From assembly GCA_001029295.1 (NCBI GenBank), contig LDXJ01000042.1, positions 81-59,924 of the forward strand: 59,844 bases of DNA, given 5' to 3'. This document shows, piece after piece, positions 1 through 7,768 of the stretch. This DNA comes from Peptococcaceae bacterium CEB3 (GTDB lineage Bacteria; Bacillota; Desulfitobacteriia; Desulfitobacteriales; Desulfitobacteriaceae). Both the position numbers and the translations under genes were made by a program. How positions within the stretch are numbered: the first letter of the stretch is position 1; every line of letters begins with the position of its first letter. The notes beneath the pieces were generated by a model. The model had not been told where the DNA came from. It ran no database searches and worked only from the letters and a program-made list of their open reading frames with translations.

Positions 1-56
1 GATTGAGTCCGATCTTTTTTTAACTTTACTTTTTGACCGAAGGGTTTACTGAACAT
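1..56 (-). CDS. Possible start of a gene running off the left edge
   Basis: An ATG at 56 (minus strand) opens a frame that reads MFSKPFGQKVKLKKD and stays open to the window edge. No strong ribosome site is seen in front of it, only GAAAG about 8 bases upstream. It lies downstream of a good leftward promoter. Two very short frames precede it: a 24-codon frame at 100-26 with a strong GGGAGGTGAT site, and a 9-codon frame at 85-57 whose stop abuts this ATG. Which of these is the true product cannot be decided from the part seen. No family is recognised. Confidence 0.25.
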   Translation of the reverse strand, partial: MFSKPFGQKVKLKKDRTQ

Positions 57-100
57 TTACAAACTTTCAATCCTCTTCTTTTCCATAAAACTTCCTCCAT
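26..100 (-). CDS. Possible 24-residue leader peptide
   Basis: The frame runs from ATG at 100 to TAA at 28-26 and encodes a basic peptide beginning MEEVLWKRRGLK. It is preceded by GGGAGGTGAT, an excellent Shine-Dalgarno sequence, 7 bases before the ATG. It lies about 60 bases below the predicted start point of the promoter at 164-192. It overlaps the start of the frame that leaves the window, so it could be a leader peptide or simply an accident in a leader. Confidence 0.3.
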   Translation of the reverse strand: MEEVLWKRRGLKVCKCSVNPSVKK

Positions 101-163
101 GAGTCTTATCACCTCCCAAAAGAGGCAGTATTTTTATGAAACTTTAATCTATCATAATTATGC

Positions 164-192
164 ATTATACGAATATGGGCACTTCTTGTTAA
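164..192 (-). promoter_or_regulatory. Sigma-A type promoter facing the left edge
   Basis: On the minus strand TTAACA (192-187) is followed, after a 17-base spacer, by a perfect TATAAT (169-164). This matches the housekeeping sigma consensus at 11 of 12 positions. It drives transcription leftward into the small frames at 100-1. The DNA around it is much more AT-rich than the rest of the window. Confidence 0.6.
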
Positions 193-309
193 GAGTTTTT
201 TGCGATTCTCCATGCTTTTATCTTAACACAAAGGAATTGTAAATAAACGTGAGGTGTTCCCGGTTCTCCCGTCTTAATTCCGTTCAAATTCTCCAGTAAT
301 CAGACAAAT

Positions 310-1203
310 CTACTTTAGCCATTCCTTCACAGTCGCCTGGTTATCGGTGAGCCATTTCTTGGCCGCATCCCGGGGCGGCATTCCTGTATTCAGCAGACTC
401 TCAAGACTTCCGACTTGCCGGTCACTCAGCTTGAAATTTTTAAGAAGGTTGACCACAGCCGGTTGCTTCCTGGCGAACGATTTATTGGCCAAAACGTGCA
501 GATTTTCAGCTTGACCAAAGGAGATCTTCGGATCAGCCAAGTATTTCAGTCGGTACTTAGCGAACATCCAGTGGGGGCTCCAGCCCGTCACAACGATCCA
601 TTGTTTCTCCCGGTACGCCTTGCCCAAAGCCGCCAGCATGGCCGCTTCGCTGCCCGGAATAAGTTGATAATTAAGCCCATAGCCCTTAACTGCCTGCTCG
701 ACTGTTTTCATTTCGCCGGCGCCCGGGTCAATCCCAATTATCTTACCGCCAAATCTAGCCTGAGACTTATTCAAGTCCGCAATCGAATTAATGGTTACGT
801 ATTGTGGTACAACCAAGCCCACCTTCGCTTCCCCTTCATACCAAACCCCTAAATCCTCTAGCTTTCCTCGATACCTTTGCCAGTAAGTCCTTTGGGTAAC
901 AGGCAGCCAAGCATCCAAAAAGAGGTCCAGGTCCCCCCGGCTGAGACCGACATAGAGAGGAGCCACATCCAGATTGCGCAATTGAACATCGTACCCCTTT
1001 TCTTGAAGAAGCACCTGCCAAAGATACGTCACCGCAATATCTTCCTGCCAGTTGACGTAGCCGATCTTAACGGTCGGCTTGCCTACTCCAGCTTGGCTTC
1101 CGGCCTGGGGACTACATCCGGACAACAGCAGGACAAAAATCAACAATCCTATCAGCAGAAAATTCCCCATTTTCCCCTTAACTCTCAGTCCTTTTTCTTG
1201 CAT
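310..1203 (-). CDS. opuAC: Glycine betaine/proline ABC transporter substrate-binding lipoprotein
   Basis: This is the extracellular solute-binding subunit of an osmoprotectant importer. It captures glycine betaine or a related quaternary amine and delivers it to the permease encoded just upstream. The first 30 residues are a lipoprotein signal ending in the lipobox LSGC (Cys30). The mature part is an OpuAC/ProX type-2 periplasmic-binding fold of about 265 residues, starting KIGYVNWQEDIAVTYLW, a typical family opening. The start has GGGGGGA 5 bases upstream. It is the last gene of a three-gene minus-strand operon in the order ATPase, permease, binding protein, with a 215-base gap before it. 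The exact ligand cannot be told from sequence. Confidence 0.9.
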   Translation of the reverse strand: MQEKGLRVKGKMGNFLLIGLLIFVLLLSGCSPQAGSQAGVGKPTVKIGYVNWQEDIAVTYLWQVLLQEKGYDVQLRNLDVAPLYVGLSRGDLDLFLDAWLPVTQRTYWQRYRGKLEDLGVWYEGEAKVGLVVPQYVTINSIADLNKSQARFGGKIIGIDPGAGEMKTVEQAVKGYGLNYQLIPGSEAAMLAALGKAYREKQWIVVTGWSPHWMFAKYRLKYLADPKISFGQAENLHVLANKSFARKQPAVVNLLKNFKLSDRQVGSLESLLNTGMPPRDAAKKWLTDNQATVKEWLK

Positions 1204-1418
1204 AAAAATCCCCCCTCGTGTTTCAAGACTCCCTAGCTTTAAACAAATAAACGACGACCCGGCACAAGGACTCGGCTCTAGCTAACCATAGGCAAGCCTC
1301 GCAAAGACCCCGGCCAGACTTCATGCAACCCCCAGACACACCGCCTTAGTCCCTAAGATGCCCGCCACGCCACCTTCGGTGCCCCTCCGCAGATGCTACC
1401 GAAACGTGCCGTTCTCTC

Positions 1419-2246
1419 TCAGCGGCGCTCTGTGCGGGTCAGTCCTTGCGTCACACGATCCAAAATCATGGCTAGGATAACAACCGCCAAGCCATTCTCA
1501 AACCCCTTCCCAATGTCCATCTGTGAGATACCGGACAATACCCCTTGACCAAAACCGCCTGCACCAATCATGGCCGCTATGACGACCATGGAGAGCGACA
1601 ACATCATCGTCTGGTTGACCCCCGCCATGATGGTCGGCAGAGCCAAAGGTAATTCGATCTTCCACAACATTTGTCCCGGAGTTGAGCCAAATGCCTCACC
1701 CACCTCGACTAAGTCTACCGGAACCTGCCTGATTCCTAAATCTGTCAGCCGAATAACCGGTGGCATGGCGAACACAACCGTAGCAAAAACAGCCGGTACA
1801 GTCCCCAGCCCGAAGAACATCAGGGCCGGAATCAAGTACACAAAGGACGGCATCGTCTGCATAATGTCGAGAACCGGTAGGATAACTCTCCGCAGGTACT
1901 TCCCATGAGCCGCCAAGATACCCAGCGGGATTCCTATGATGATGGAGACAAAGGCAGATATTAAGACCAAAACCAGCGTGTCGATGAATGCTGACCACAA
2001 CCGCAAATCATAGATCAATAACAACCCCAAGATCGAGCCGAATGTTAGCTTTCTCCCTCCGCTTCGCCAGGCTAGGATCGCGATGACCAAAACGATTAAC
2101 CACCACGGGGATGCGGTCAATACGCTCCTCAAACCCTGGATGACCATACCGGCGGTACCGGAAAAAGCATCGAAACCCGGACCGTAATGGTTCAAAAGCC
2201 AGTCCACCCCTTGGCTAACCCACTGGCCTAACGGCAAGCGATACAT
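1419..2246 (-). CDS. opuAB: Glycine betaine/proline ABC transporter permease
   Basis: This is the inner-membrane channel subunit (ProW/OpuAB family) of the osmoprotectant importer, about 275 residues with six or so hydrophobic segments. The binding-protein-dependent transport loop (EAFGSTPGQMLWKIELPLALP) contacts the ATPase. An upstream ATG at 2273 gives nine extra residues (MSGKKGVPR). The ATG at 2246 (MYRLPLGQW) fits family length better. Either way the gene overlaps the 3' end of the ATPase gene by 32 bases or more, which indicates translational coupling. Confidence 0.9.
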   Translation of the reverse strand: MYRLPLGQWVSQGVDWLLNHYGPGFDAFSGTAGMVIQGLRSVLTASPWWLIVLVIAILAWRSGGRKLTFGSILGLLLIYDLRLWSAFIDTLVLVLISAFVSIIIGIPLGILAAHGKYLRRVILPVLDIMQTMPSFVYLIPALMFFGLGTVPAVFATVVFAMPPVIRLTDLGIRQVPVDLVEVGEAFGSTPGQMLWKIELPLALPTIMAGVNQTMMLSLSMVVIAAMIGAGGFGQGVLSGISQMDIGKGFENGLAVVILAMILDRVTQGLTRTERR

Positions 2247-3087
2247 GCGTGGCACCCCCTTTTTCCCCGACAATAGCGTGGATAAAGCGTTTCACATAAT
2301 CGTCAGCCGGGTTTTCAATAACTTCCCGAGGTGTACCGACCTGGACCAAGGTTCCTTCCCGGACGAAAGCGATCCGGTCACCCAATTTCAGGGCTTCTTG
2401 CAAATCATGCGTTATAAAAACGATTGTCTTGTTCAGGTGTCTTTGTAGCGCAAGCAACTCGTCCTGCATCTCTTGGCGAATGAGCGGATCCAGCGCGCTA
2501 AACGCCTCATCCATTAGAAGAATCGCAGGATCGTTAGTTAAAGCACGCGCCAACCCCACCCTCTGCTTCATGCCACCACTAAGATTATCCGGGTAGGAAT
2601 TCTCCCAGCCAGACAGCCCCACCAAATTTAAGGTTTTTCTTGCCTTCTTTTCCCTGTCGTCCTTGCCTACGCCCCGGACCTCCAATCCGTAAACAGTGTT
2701 TTGCAAAACCGTACGCTGCGGCAAGAGAGCAAACTGCTGGAAAACCATACCCAATTGCTTCTGCCTAACTGAGCGCAGTTCTCGCCGCGGCAGAAACGTG
2801 ATATCTTTGCCATCAACAACAATTCTTCCAGATGTTGGTTCGATTAACCGGTTGATGCAACGCAGGATCGTGGATTTTCCGCTTCCGGACAAACCCATCA
2901 GCACAAAAATCTCCCCGTTTCGGACTGAGAAACTGACGTCATTTACTGCCACGGTTTGCCCCGTCGCCCCTAAGATCCGTTCCTGGCTTACTCCCTGTTC
3001 CAGCATGGCGATAGCCTTCCCAGGCTGCGACCCGAATACTTTGACCAACTCTTTAACTTCCAACTTAACTTCTAGGTTCTCTGACAT
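2215..3087 (-). CDS. opuAA: Glycine betaine/proline ABC transporter ATP-binding protein lacking CBS domains
   Basis: This is the ATPase subunit of the osmoprotectant importer. Walker A GLSGSGKST (about residues 65-73), signature LSGGM, Walker B ILLMDEA and the switch ITHDLQEA are all present. The N-terminal extension of about 45 residues is typical of ProV/OpuAA. ProV and OpuAA proteins are usually about 400 residues and end in two CBS domains that sense ionic strength or c-di-AMP. This one stops at 290, right after the nucleotide-binding domain. The reading frame ends cleanly and overlaps the permease gene, so it looks like a natural short form. First gene of the operon. Confidence 0.9.
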   Translation of the reverse strand: MSENLEVKLEVKELVKVFGSQPGKAIAMLEQGVSQERILGATGQTVAVNDVSFSVRNGEIFVLMGLSGSGKSTILRCINRLIEPTSGRIVVDGKDITFLPRRELRSVRQKQLGMVFQQFALLPQRTVLQNTVYGLEVRGVGKDDREKKARKTLNLVGLSGWENSYPDNLSGGMKQRVGLARALTNDPAILLMDEAFSALDPLIRQEMQDELLALQRHLNKTIVFITHDLQEALKLGDRIAFVREGTLVQVGTPREVIENPADDYVKRFIHAIVGEKGGATHVSLAVRPVG

Positions 3088-3392
3088 CCTCCCCGCCCCC
3101 CAACCTTCTCTTCTATAGCTTCGCGCTTCTGACTAGTCTGCCTGTAATTCTGCCCAAGTTTGGCGTAAGGAATTCGGGATGTAACGAAACAATATCTCGT
3201 ATTATGCTTAATCATACCATTGAGTAGAAGTGGGGTGATTGATGCATTTCTGCTCGTTTTATCTCATTTGGGTCATGTGAGAATATTATCTTAATTCTTT
3301 TCCTCCCCTGTGCTTACCGACTGCAGAAATATGATTTTGTTGACAGCCAATTCTGTAATTTCAGTCTTCCCCGATAACGCTCACGAGACTAG
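3088..3392. other. Intergenic region upstream of the opuA-like operon
   Basis: This 305-base stretch separates the start of the betaine transporter ATPase gene (3087) from the stop of the MFS gene (3393). It should hold the transporter promoter on the minus strand, where an AT-rich segment with CATAAT occurs near 3206. No riboswitch or clear terminator was recognised. The leader is rich in G just before the ATG. Confidence 0.3.
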
Positions 3393-4901
3393 CTATGCAA
3401 CCGGGACCTGTTTCTTCCCGACAAAAAAGGCTGAGAGCAAACCGACCACCGTAAACATCGCGGCCACCGTCAAGGCTTCCCTAATTCCATTTTGGAAGGC
3501 AATCTCTTTCAACACCAACATGAAGCGCAAGAGCGCCGAAGGGGCCTTGGGAGCGAAGATCGAAGGCTTGATCCCGTAGGTGTTCACTCCTTGCAGGGAC
3601 TGCGCGCTGGTGTTCTGTAGGTAGCTGATCAAACTGTAATTTTCGTGATTCTGCATGATTGTACTTAAAATGGCCGTGCCGAAGGAACCGGCAACATTGC
3701 GCAGGGTATTTTGCAGCGAGGACGCCTTGTTGTAATAGCGGCGCGGAACAGAGTTCATCCCGGCCGTACTTAGAGGCATATTGCTCAGCCCCATGCCCGA
3801 CTGCCGGAACATATAGATCATCATAATTGACGTAAAAGTCCAATTGTAGTTCAGGTTGATTAAGAAAAAAGAAGAGACCATCATGATACTCAATCCCAGA
3901 ACGGCTAAGGGCCTGGCTCCCACCTTGTCAAACAAGGCCCCGCTGATCGGCAGCAGAACCGCCGTAAGAAGCGCTCCCGGCATCGTCAAAAGCCCTGTCT
4001 GAAGCGGCGTTAATCCTAATCCATTTTGCAGAAACACGGGCAGGAGAAACAGCGTTCCCATCATCGCAATTCTCAGGATGCCGGCGGCAATATTCGCGAC
4101 CAGAAAGGGCCGGATCTTTAAGAGCCGGAGTTCGACCATGGGATTGTCCGTGGTCAGTTCCAGCACCACAAAGAGCGAGAGAAAGATTCCCGCCGCCAGG
4201 AAGAGAGAAATGATTTCGGCAGAGCCCCAACCACTCGCCGGCACATCGGAGAATCCATAGAGGAGGCAAAAAAAGCCAATGAGCGAAGTGACCATGCCAG
4301 GCCAATCAAATTTCCCGGTTTCTCTGGCTTCAAATTTGGGAATTGCGCTGCGGGCTATCAGGATGTTGAATAGTCCAACCGGCACATTGATGTAGAAAAT
4401 AAGGCGGAAATTCAGGTTCTGGACAATGTACCCGCTCAGCGTTGGGCCAAAGGCTGGAGCAAACATGCTGGCAATCCCCCAGATGCCCATCATTAGCCCC
4501 CGCTTTTCCGGTTTGGAGAGACTGAACAAGATAGTCATACTGATAGGCAAAAGGAGCGCCCCGCCGACGGCTTGAAGAACACGAAAGGCAATAATAGATG
4601 AGGAACTCCAAGCCGCTCCGGACAGGGCCGAACCGACAACGAAAATGAAGAGAGCCAGTATATACATGCGTTTCATCCCGAAAAGGTCCGCTAAGTAACC
4701 ACTGGCCGGGGTCAGCATTCCTACCGTCAGGGTGTAACCAGTGATTACCCACTCGATCGTGTTTTGATCCGTGGCAAATACAGACATCATCTTGGGAATA
4801 GCCACATTGACGACACTCGTATCCAAGATCACCATGAAAACCCCTAAGACGACGCTGATCATCGTCAAGCCCTTGATACCAAACCGTTCTTCAAAGCTCA
4901 C
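3393..4901 (-). CDS. DHA2-family (14-TM) MFS multidrug exporter
   Basis: This is a drug:proton antiporter of the EmrB/QacA type, 502 residues, the usual length for the 14-helix DHA2 group. The opening is diagnostic (VLGVFMVILDTSVVNVAIPKM). Motif A follows helix 2 (GYLADLFGMKRMYI), and the antiporter motif C lies near helix 5 (FGPTLSGYIV). It starts with GTG after a GGGGG-type site. No MarR or TetR regulator and no membrane-fusion partner lies beside it, so its substrate and control are unknown. It is followed by an opuA-type operon and preceded by a PhzF gene on the same strand, with 268 bases between. Confidence 0.9.
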   Translation of the reverse strand: MSFEERFGIKGLTMISVVLGVFMVILDTSVVNVAIPKMMSVFATDQNTIEWVITGYTLTVGMLTPASGYLADLFGMKRMYILALFIFVVGSALSGAAWSSSSIIAFRVLQAVGGALLLPISMTILFSLSKPEKRGLMMGIWGIASMFAPAFGPTLSGYIVQNLNFRLIFYINVPVGLFNILIARSAIPKFEARETGKFDWPGMVTSLIGFFCLLYGFSDVPASGWGSAEIISLFLAAGIFLSLFVVLELTTDNPMVELRLLKIRPFLVANIAAGILRIAMMGTLFLLPVFLQNGLGLTPLQTGLLTMPGALLTAVLLPISGALFDKVGARPLAVLGLSIMMVSSFFLINLNYNWTFTSIMMIYMFRQSGMGLSNMPLSTAGMNSVPRRYYNKASSLQNTLRNVAGSFGTAILSTIMQNHENYSLISYLQNTSAQSLQGVNTYGIKPSIFAPKAPSALLRFMLVLKEIAFQNGIREALTVAAMFTVVGLLSAFFVGKKQVPVA

Positions 4902-5169
4902 GTGTTTCCCCCATTTCCTGTGTCAGTAGACCGTCTCGCCCCTAAACCAAACCAAGGCGAAGGGGTTCCAACAACAATGCTGAATGTGCTGAGAGTGCTT
5001 GGGGCTTAATCTCTTTAGCACGCAAACTAATTATACGGCTAGCAACAACGCACTACAAGTATTTTCGGTACCTGAGAAGCCCTAGCTCTTGCGCTTAACT
5101 TTTGGATGGGCAATCCGTTTCCCCCAAGAATGGCCGCCCTCAGAAGGGCTGCCCCTAGAAGGGCCACTT

Positions 5170-5961
5170 TTAAAACAGCTCCCCTTTCAGAACTGTCACC
5201 GCCTGCCCCCCAATGTGTACCCGTTCATTCTCCAGTCGAACCGTTAGCTTGCCGCCCCGCCGTGAAAGCTGGCGGGCGACAAAATGCTCTTTGCCAAGCC
5301 TCTTTTTCCAATACGGAGCCAGGCAACAGTGGGCCGAACCTGTCACCGGATCTCCGTTTATTCCCAAACTGGGAGCAAAAAACCTTGAAACGAAATCATA
5401 CTCTTTCGAGGCTGATACGCTCGTGACGATCACTCCTTCACACGGCATCCGCCGCAATGCATCGAAGTCCGGTTCCAGATTCCTGACCGTCTCTTCGCCG
5501 TCAACCTCGACGATGTAATCGAAACGATTCTTCCCGACGTAGCCCGCTTCTACACCCAACCCTGCCAATAAACCCTTGGGCGGGCGAGTTTCGGCAGCTT
5601 CTTCAACTGGAAGATTCAAGACAATGAGGCCGTTTGCTTCTCTTTTAGCGATTAAAAGTCCGCTCCGGGTGTAAAATCTCGCCACTTGGTCTTCCGGTAA
5701 ATAGTTTTCTGTCCAGAGGACATGGGCACTCGCCAGAGTAGCATGACCGCAAAGATCGACTTCCGTCGTTGGTGTGAACCAGCGCAGGCTATACCCTCTT
5801 TCTTGTTTAAGAAGAAAGGCCGTTTCCGACAAATTCATCTCTTGGGCAACCTTTTGCAGCCATTCGTCGGCAACTCTTTCAGCCAGAATACAAACAGCGG
5901 CCGGATTGCCCGCAAACGGTTGATCCGTAAAGGCATCAACCTGGTACAAACTCAATCTCAT
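5170..5961 (-). CDS. PhzF-family isomerase/epimerase-like protein
   Basis: The product has 263 residues, the family norm, and carries the two-lobed diaminopimelate-epimerase-like fold of the PhzF group. The family opening (YQVDAFTDQPFAGNPAAVC) and the conserved segments with the catalytic acidic residue (MNLSETAFLL) and CGHATLASA are intact. Its relatives include the phenazine enzyme PhzF and many proteins of unknown substrate. No phenazine genes are nearby. The ATG overlaps the stop of the upstream livF remnant frame, so transcription may once have come through that gene. It probably isomerises a small carboxylic acid or amino acid, but the substrate is unknown. Confidence 0.88.
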   Translation of the reverse strand: MRLSLYQVDAFTDQPFAGNPAAVCILAERVADEWLQKVAQEMNLSETAFLLKQERGYSLRWFTPTTEVDLCGHATLASAHVLWTENYLPEDQVARFYTRSGLLIAKREANGLIVLNLPVEEAAETRPPKGLLAGLGVEAGYVGKNRFDYIVEVDGEETVRNLEPDFDALRRMPCEGVIVTSVSASKEYDFVSRFFAPSLGINGDPVTGSAHCCLAPYWKKRLGKEHFVARQLSRRGGKLTVRLENERVHIGGQAVTVLKGELF

Positions 5962-6133
5962 TATTTCCTCCTTGTTCCCAGACTTCTGTTGCTCTTATGA
6001 ACTTCGCACATAACCACGCTTCCCGTTTCCAATACATAAGCCCGATGGGTAATCTTCAAGGCCATATGGGCATTTTGCTCAACCAAAAGGACTGTCGTTC
6101 CTTCGCGATTGATGTCGACCAAGACGCGAAAGA
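5961..6133 (-). pseudogene. livF: Fragment of a LivF-type branched-chain amino acid ABC ATPase
   Basis: Reading the minus strand from about 6133 gives FFRVLVDINREGTTVLLVEQ followed by NAHMALKITHRAYVLETGSV. This is the D-loop/H-switch end of LivF (the usual text is INKEGTTVLLVEQNAHMALKIADRGYVLETG). Only about 45 codons remain. There are no Walker A, signature or Walker B segments upstream, where the DNA becomes a purine-rich spacer. The normal C-terminal 15-20 residues are replaced by an unrelated tail ending at TAA 5963-5961. It is a clear relic of a deleted liv operon. Confidence 0.8.
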
Positions 6134-6280
6134 ATACTTTCTCTTCTCCCCTTCTTTCGTTCGTCTCTCCCCTGCTCCCGGTCTTGCTCCCTCTGCTCTC
6201 TTTTTCCTTCAGCCCGCCGCTCGCCTACCTCGCGATCAGCCGTCTACTCTATATCCCAAGAGTCCGGAGTGAATGCCTCC

Positions 6281-7645
6281 TCACCCAATCGTCGCTAACG
6301 CTTCCTTCAAGACGCCTGCGATAAAGTCAATATCCTCACTCGTCGTGGAAAACGGAGGGGAAAGGGTGAGGATGTTGTTAAAGCCCGGAATGGTGTCACC
6401 GTTTTTGCCGATGATGAGCCCCCGCTTTTTGCATTCATTGATGACTGTAACCACTTTGTCAGGAGCAGCGGGCTCTTTCGTTTGCTGATCTTCCACCAGT
6501 TCAATCCCGGCAATAAAACCGAAGCTGCGGATGTCGCCCACGTACGGATGGTCCTCCAGAGCGGAGAGCTTCCGGCGCAGTTCCAAGCCCAGCTGGCCGG
6601 AGCGTTCGACGAGTTTCTCTTCTTCCATGATCTCCATGTTTTTCAGGGCCAACTTGCAGGATACTGGGTTTCCGCCAAAAGTATTGACATGACGGAAATG
6701 CTGGTTGGGAGCGGTCCCCATGAAAGTGGCGGCTATGTCGGCCCGCACGGCTGTTGCGGATAAGGGGAGGTAACCGCTCGTAATCCCCTTGGCCATCGTC
6801 ACAATATCGGGCTTGATTCCGAAATTTTGATGCCCAAACTTCCGCCCGGAACGGCCAAAGCCGCAGATCACCTCATCAATATGCAAAAGGACACCATGCT
6901 TGTTACAGATTTCCCGCACTTTGGCCAAGTACTCCGGCGGAGGGACAATCACTCCGCCTCCGGTGATGGCCGGTTCCATGATCACTTCGGCTACGCTTTC
7001 TTCCCCTTCCCAATGGATCACTTCGTCAAAAACCTGCGCACACTCCAGATTGCAGCTGCCATAGGTTTTGCCAAAAGAACAACGGTAACAGTAGGGAGGC
7101 GGCACGTGCAAAAATCCGGGGGCCAAAGGTTCGTAGTCCATTTTCCTGATAGACTGCCCGGTAGCCGCCAACGACCCCAGGGAGTTCCCGTGATAAGCCC
7201 GGTAGCGGGAAATAATCTTGTAGCGGTTAGACTGACCGCGGTGATGATGGTACTGGCGGGCGATTTTAAAAGCCACCTCGTTGGCTTCCGAACCGCTGTT
7301 GGAAAAGAAGATGCGGTATTCGTCCCCCAGCCAATCGCTGATTTTCTGAGAGAGTTCGATGGCAGGGATATGGCTTTGGGTCAAGGGGAAAAAGGCCAAC
7401 GTCTTGAGTTGTTCGTAAGCCGCCTCCGCCAATTCCGGCCGTCCGTAGCCGATGTTGGTGCACCAAATTCCCGCCATCCCGTCCAAATACCGGTTTCCCT
7501 CTACATCCGAAATCCAGGAGCCTTTGCCCTCCGTCACGATCATGGGATTGGGATTGTACTGGGATATATGGTGCCACATATAAGTACGGTCTTTTTCCAG
7601 TAAGTCTTCTTTGTTCCAGGTCTTCAAGTCCTCAGCTTCCGCCAC
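6281..7645 (-). CDS. Class III pyridoxal-phosphate aminotransferase (beta-alanine/taurine:pyruvate type)
   Basis: This is a PLP enzyme of the omega-amino acid:pyruvate aminotransferase group, about 454 residues. Seen are the N-terminal signature YMWHHISQYNPNPM, the phosphate-binding SNSGSEANE, the cofactor aspartate in LLHIDEVICGFGRSG, and the Schiff-base lysine in MAKGITSGYLPLSA. A GTG at 7645 preceded by AGGGG at 8 bases is preferred; the ATG at 7681 adds a 12-residue tail without a good ribosome site. The next gene upstream is mmsA. Together they suggest removal of the amino group from beta-alanine, 3-aminoisobutyrate or taurine, followed by oxidative decarboxylation of the semialdehyde. 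Which amine is used cannot be settled by eye. Confidence 0.88.
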   Translation of the reverse strand: MAEAEDLKTWNKEDLLEKDRTYMWHHISQYNPNPMIVTEGKGSWISDVEGNRYLDGMAGIWCTNIGYGRPELAEAAYEQLKTLAFFPLTQSHIPAIELSQKISDWLGDEYRIFFSNSGSEANEVAFKIARQYHHHRGQSNRYKIISRYRAYHGNSLGSLAATGQSIRKMDYEPLAPGFLHVPPPYCYRCSFGKTYGSCNLECAQVFDEVIHWEGEESVAEVIMEPAITGGGVIVPPPEYLAKVREICNKHGVLLHIDEVICGFGRSGRKFGHQNFGIKPDIVTMAKGITSGYLPLSATAVRADIAATFMGTAPNQHFRHVNTFGGNPVSCKLALKNMEIMEEEKLVERSGQLGLELRRKLSALEDHPYVGDIRSFGFIAGIELVEDQQTKEPAAPDKVVTVINECKKRGLIIGKNGDTIPGFNNILTLSPPFSTTSEDIDFIAGVLKEALATIG

Positions 7646-7768
7646 CAGGCACACCCCTCTCATCCATGTTTCATACTGCATGCTTCATACTTTGTACTCC
7701 GTGCTTCATACTCCATATCTCATTCTCCCCATTGTTTCTGAGCCCCAGCTGCGGCAAGCTGCGGACTC

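Noticed and set aside
33-242. 69-codon plus-strand frame at the left edge
   Set aside because: No ribosome site, and it overlaps a near-consensus promoter on the other strand.
5120-5165. CCCTTCT-AGGG/CCCTTCT-GAGGG pair below the phzF-like gene
   Set aside because: Each stem is very short and no T-run follows, so it was not listed as a terminator.
6827-7603. 258-codon open frame on the plus strand
   Set aside because: It is antisense to the class III aminotransferase, whose motifs are intact; the reading is a mirror of GC-biased codons.
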